Shown here piece after piece: positions 6,561-9,446 of a stretch of 9,446 nt of DNA. The translations under genes and the position numbers were made by a program. The first letter of the stretch is position 1. Each line of letters begins with the position of its first letter. Under the pieces are notes generated by a model, which was given only the letters and a program-made list of their open reading frames with translations, had not been told where the DNA came from and ran no database searches. Source of the stretch: JAEHDI01 sp035455185 (GTDB lineage: Bacteria; Acidobacteriota; Terriglobia; Bryobacterales; Bryobacteraceae); NCBI GenBank assembly GCA_035455185.1, contig DATIFQ010000328.1, positions 1-9,446 on the forward strand, read 5' to 3'.

Positions 6561-9011
6561 ATGCTGGAACTTCTTAAGGACCTTCGCTACGGAGCACGAA
6601 TGCTTCGTAGGAGCCCAGGCCTTGTTGTAGTAGCCGTGTTGTCCCTGGCCCTGAGCATCGGCGCCAATGTCGCCAATTTCAGCCTGGCCAACGCGCTCCT
6701 GTTCCGGCCGTTACCGGTTGAGGATCCCAACCGGCTCGTCGTCCTAACGACATCCTACCGGGACAATCCATACAACCCCTCGTCGTACGCCGACTATAAG
6801 GACCTTCGAGACCACAACCAGGTCTTGTCCGGATTGGCCGCGTATTTCGTCTTCCCAATGGGCTTGAAGGGCAAAGATCGGCCGGAAGTGGTCATGGGAC
6901 AGTTGGTCACCTGGAACTTCTTTGAAGTTCTCGGCGTGCGGCCCGCGATCGGCCGTTCCTTCCTACCGGAAGAGGAGCAAGCTCCGAACGGGCCCGCAGT
7001 CGCCATCCTTAGTCATAAATCCTGGCGCACCCACTTCGGGTCCGATCCGGAGATCGTCGGCAAGAAGATACTCATCAACTCCCACCCCTTCGATGTCATC
7101 GGTGTAGCGCCGAAAGGCTTCTACGGTATCAACACTGTCTTTGCGCCCGACGTCTGGGTGCCTGTGACCACGGTGCGCCAGACCATGCCCTTCCCGATCT
7201 CTCTTACGGGAAGGTATAACAGTTGGCTCGCCATGGTAGGTCGCCTGAGACCCGGAGTGAGTCTGGCACAAGCTCAGGCAGGAATGGACGTCCTCGCCAA
7301 GAACTTGGCCGAACAGTTATCGCCGGATCCGCAAAGCCGCAAGGGCTTCACGTTGGTGGAGGCCGATCGCAGCCGCGCCGGTCTGCACCAGCCCAACGAT
7401 CAGTTGAGGAAGGCCAACGTCATGCTGATGTGCCTCGTGGGCCTGGTGCTGCTGATTGCCTGCTTCAACGTGGCCAATCTCCTGTTGGCCAGGGCCCCGC
7501 AACGCCAGAAGGAAATTGCCGTACGCCTGTCGCTAGGGGCCTCTCGGTGGCGCGTTCTGCGGCAGCTCCTCGCCGAGAGCCTGATGTTGAGCCTGATGGC
7601 CGGTGCGGTGGGAATGCTGTTCGCCCTTTGGGGCATTGACCTGCTGATGGCGTTCCTTCCGACCGTCCCGGGTTTCCTGATCGAAATCGACGCCCGCCCG
7701 GATGGCTGGGTGCTCGGCTTCGCGCTTCTGCTGTCGCTGGTCAGCGGGGTCCTCTTCGGATTGGCGCCGGCTCTCCAGATGCTAAGGCCCCAGCAGCTTG
7801 CGGCGCTCAAGGATCAGTCACAAGCGGTGACCAGGAGCCGGGGAAAGGCTCGTCTGCAAAGTAGCCTCGTTGTGGCTCAGGTGGCCGTGTCCGTCATTCT
7901 GCTTGTTAGCGCGGGTCTTTTCATCCGGAGCCTTCGAAACGCACTCCGCGTCGATCCGGGCTTTGACCTCAGGGATGGCCTTGTGGCGGAAATTGATCTG
8001 GGTTTCGGGCAGTACGACGAGTCCAGGGGCAGACAATTCTACGACCGGCTCATGGAGCAGGTCGAGGCCCTCAACGGGGTTGAGTCAGCCTCGCTGGCCG
8101 TCGACCTGCCGCTCTCGGGAATGCGGATTCAAGACCACGTTCTCGTGGATGGTTACGACCCCGCCCCCGGCGAGCGGATGGTGATGCGGTGGAATGGTGT
8201 TGGCGCCGGCTACTTCGAAACGCTGGGCGTTCCGATCGTCCAGGGTCGGGGATTTACCAGGCAGGACCGGGAGGACAGCCGGCGTGTCGCCGTAATCAAT
8301 GAGGCGATGGCCCGGAGATATTGGGCCGGGCGAAACCCAGTCGGCGCCTTCGTCCGGCGGGGTGACGACAGATGCGAGGTTATCGGAATCGCAAGGGACG
8401 GCAAGTACGACGATCTCGACGAGCAACCCAAGCCGCATGTCTATTTCCCCTTGCGTCAGGGCGAATTCGTAAAGCGGTTCAATTTGGTGGTCCGGACGTC
8501 TGTGCCGCCGAAATCCCTGATGGCGACGGTGCTCGCCGAGCTCCGACGCATGGATTCGAACTTGCCGCCGCCTCGGATCATGACCATGGAGCAGTTCATG
8601 CAAAACGCCATCGAGTCCGCGGGAGGGCCGGGCTACCTGATTTCGGTTTTCGGACTGCTGGCCCTGGCGCTGGCCATGATAGGCGTTTACGGACTCATGT
8701 CTTACAGCGTCAGTCGGCGGACGCACGAGTTGGGCATTCGCATGGCGCTCGGCGCGCGGCAGGGAGAGATTCTGGGTCTCGTCCTGAGAAAGGGCCTGAT
8801 GATCGCAGTGGTCGGCCTGTTGGTCGGGCTGGCCGCTGCGATCGCGGTAGCGCGCCTGCTGCGGGGACTCCTCTTCGAAGTCAGTCCCCTTGATCCGCTG
8901 ACGTTCGCTGCGGTGACGCTCATCCTCGTCATCACCGTCCTGGCCGCCTGCTACCTCCCGGCGCGCCGGGCGGCGCAGGTCACTCCCGCAGCGGCGCTGC
9001 GATACGAGTGA
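6561..9011 (+). CDS. ADOP-type ABC transporter permease (MacB/FtsX-like, duplicated core), second copy
   Basis: An 816-residue inner-membrane permease with the same plan as the one at 1710-4109 but clearly diverged from it, so not a recent duplicate. It starts MLELLKDLRYGARMLRRSPG, the family N-terminus. Predicted order: helix 1 at about 21-48; a periplasmic MacB_PCD domain to about 280; helices at 287-311, 338-363 and 381-407 with RQKEIAVRLSLGASRWRVLRQ between; a middle helix at 433-455; a second periplasmic domain (456-690); and three final helices at 693-716, 744-766 and 778-800, with RRTHELGIRMALGARQG between. It ends in VTPAAALRYE. The first helix reads SIGANVANFS where the commoner form is GIGANTAIFS, putting an Asn inside the membrane segment. 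The partner ATPase, substrate and regulator are not in the window. The start at 6561 is set by the GGAGGT upstream; 6558 and 6528 remain alternatives. The class is secure, the physiological role unknown. Confidence 0.93.
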   Translation: MLELLKDLRYGARMLRRSPGLVVVAVLSLALSIGANVANFSLANALLFRPLPVEDPNRLVVLTTSYRDNPYNPSSYADYKDLRDHNQVLSGLAAYFVFPMGLKGKDRPEVVMGQLVTWNFFEVLGVRPAIGRSFLPEEEQAPNGPAVAILSHKSWRTHFGSDPEIVGKKILINSHPFDVIGVAPKGFYGINTVFAPDVWVPVTTVRQTMPFPISLTGRYNSWLAMVGRLRPGVSLAQAQAGMDVLAKNLAEQLSPDPQSRKGFTLVEADRSRAGLHQPNDQLRKANVMLMCLVGLVLLIACFNVANLLLARAPQRQKEIAVRLSLGASRWRVLRQLLAESLMLSLMAGAVGMLFALWGIDLLMAFLPTVPGFLIEIDARPDGWVLGFALLLSLVSGVLFGLAPALQMLRPQQLAALKDQSQAVTRSRGKARLQSSLVVAQVAVSVILLVSAGLFIRSLRNALRVDPGFDLRDGLVAEIDLGFGQYDESRGRQFYDRLMEQVEALNGVESASLAVDLPLSGMRIQDHVLVDGYDPAPGERMVMRWNGVGAGYFETLGVPIVQGRGFTRQDREDSRRVAVINEAMARRYWAGRNPVGAFVRRGDDRCEVIGIARDGKYDDLDEQPKPHVYFPLRQGEFVKRFNLVVRTSVPPKSLMATVLAELRRMDSNLPPPRIMTMEQFMQNAIESAGGPGYLISVFGLLALALAMIGVYGLMSYSVSRRTHELGIRMALGARQGEILGLVLRKGLMIAVVGLLVGLAAAIAVARLLRGLLFEVSPLDPLTFAAVTLILVITVLAACYLPARRAAQVTPAAALRYE

Positions 9012-9054
9012 CGAGCGCCGCCTCGCTCCGATCGCAGTCCGGTTTCATCCCGGA
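9012..9054 (+). terminator. Weak tandem hairpins after the second permease
   Basis: GAGCG/CGCTC (9013-9017, 9024-9028) and TCCGG/CCGGA (9038-9042, 9050-9054) are perfect 5-bp stems with 6- and 7-base loops directly after the stop. There is no T run behind either, so intrinsic termination is doubtful; they may only stabilise the 3' end or be chance. Confidence 0.25.
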
Positions 9055-9307
9055 ACTGTGGTCAGCTTTGTCGGAATCCCCGTTTCTGCGGCGTTGGTAG
9101 CGCAAAAAGGTGCGCCTGCCACGTACACTGTTCATTTTCTCCGGGCGGTCGGTTGAAGCCCGTCGAACCAGCTTCCGTGCGTGCCCGAGCCATGTTTTCA
9201 GTGTTTTCTCTCAAGCCATCCGCCGCTTTCAGTGACGCCGAGCGGGCCCGTGAGCCGTCGTTCGGATTGGACCTTGAATTGCTCCGTGTAGGGTGCGGAG
9301 TGAGGAA
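9055..9307. other. Intergenic stretch with no recognised gene
   Basis: Both strands were read. The only long frame, on the minus strand, has an improbable composition (rich in Arg, Ser, Asn and Pro without hydrophobic pattern). The region ends in the ribosome binding site of the following gene. No clear promoter pair or repeat was found. Confidence 0.4.
9297..9300 (+). promoter_or_regulatory. Ribosome binding site of the right-edge gene
   Basis: GGAG lies seven bases before the ATG at 9308, and a second purine stretch (GAGGAA) runs up to the ATG. The spacing is ideal and supports the partial CDS that follows. Confidence 0.6.
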
Positions 9308-9446
9308 ATGGTTCTGACGCTCGCCAGCGACGAAGTCCGGGAAGTCCATAACGCGCTGTTGGACGCACATTCGGAGGTCCTTCGTAAGTTGAGCCTGGAA
9401 GGCTTCCCGAGCCGCGAGCTCGGACTGGAACTGTGCCGGAGGAAGT
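9308..9446 (+). CDS. Hypothetical protein, 3' end cut by window edge
   Basis: An open frame of 46 codons running off the right edge. It begins MVLTLASDEVREVHNALLDA and continues with a charged helix-like stretch ending in ELGLELCRRK. The start with a short beta-like VLTL, then DEVREVHNALLDAHSEVLRKL (8-28) with hydrophobics at helix spacing, resembles small uncharacterised bacterial proteins of roughly 70-80 residues with the plan VLTL-S-x-E-x-x-x-L-x-x-x-L (recollection, not a search). Function unknown. Support comes from the well-placed GGAG seven bases upstream and high GC at third codon positions. It follows the second permease by about 300 bases on the same strand, probably from its own promoter. 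Confidence 0.6.
   Translation, partial: MVLTLASDEVREVHNALLDAHSEVLRKLSLEGFPSRELGLELCRRK

Noticed and set aside
9062..9370. 102-codon minus-strand frame near the right edge
   Set aside because: Its composition is not protein-like and it overlaps the better supported plus-strand gene starting at 9308 with a proper ribosome binding site.
1..9446. CRISPR array, tRNA/rRNA, prophage or intact insertion sequence
   Set aside because: No regularly spaced repeats, RNA-gene signatures, transposase or integrase motifs, or long terminal inverted repeats were seen on either strand.

Overview
The window looks like part of the chromosome of a GC-rich soil-type bacterium, most likely an Acidobacteriota member. 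The main reason is the presence of two full-length MacB/FtsX-like permeases of the acidobacterial duplicated orphan permease (ADOP) type. The symporter, the small secreted protein ending its signal peptide in LSA-Q, and the variant cysteine synthase also fit that group. The taxonomy is inferred from family knowledge; no rRNA or marker gene is present.

Layout from left to right: (1) the 3' part of a sodium:solute symporter (+) runs in from the left edge and ends at 1541, followed by a good intrinsic-terminator-like hairpin (1573-1613). (2) The first ADOP permease (+) occupies 1710-4109. (3) A small secreted protein of unknown function (-, 4141-4863) converges on it. (4) A cysteine-synthase-family PLP enzyme (+, 5013-5966) is divergently transcribed from the secreted protein. 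The 149-base gap between them carries an 11-bp near-palindrome inside a possible promoter and a second inverted repeat. (5) A possible small gene (-, 6003-6350) lies in an otherwise poorly explained stretch. (6) The second ADOP permease (+) covers 6561-9011. (7) After about 300 bases with no clear gene, a new CDS with a good ribosome binding site starts at 9308 and is cut by the right edge.

The genes do not form one operon or an evident pathway. Strands alternate and gaps are large enough for separate promoters. The two permeases are each self-contained (8 predicted membrane segments, duplicated core), are not near-identical copies, and have no ATPase, MacA-like adaptor or PadR-type regulator beside them in this window. 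The only pair that the layout suggests could be co-regulated is the secreted protein and the PLP enzyme. I see no CRISPR array, phage, toxin-antitoxin pair, tRNA/rRNA or intact insertion sequence, and no convincing new multi-gene system. The points worth checking are the shared regulatory gap, the variant PLP enzyme, the two small putative genes and the palindrome-bearing intergenic stretch after the symporter.
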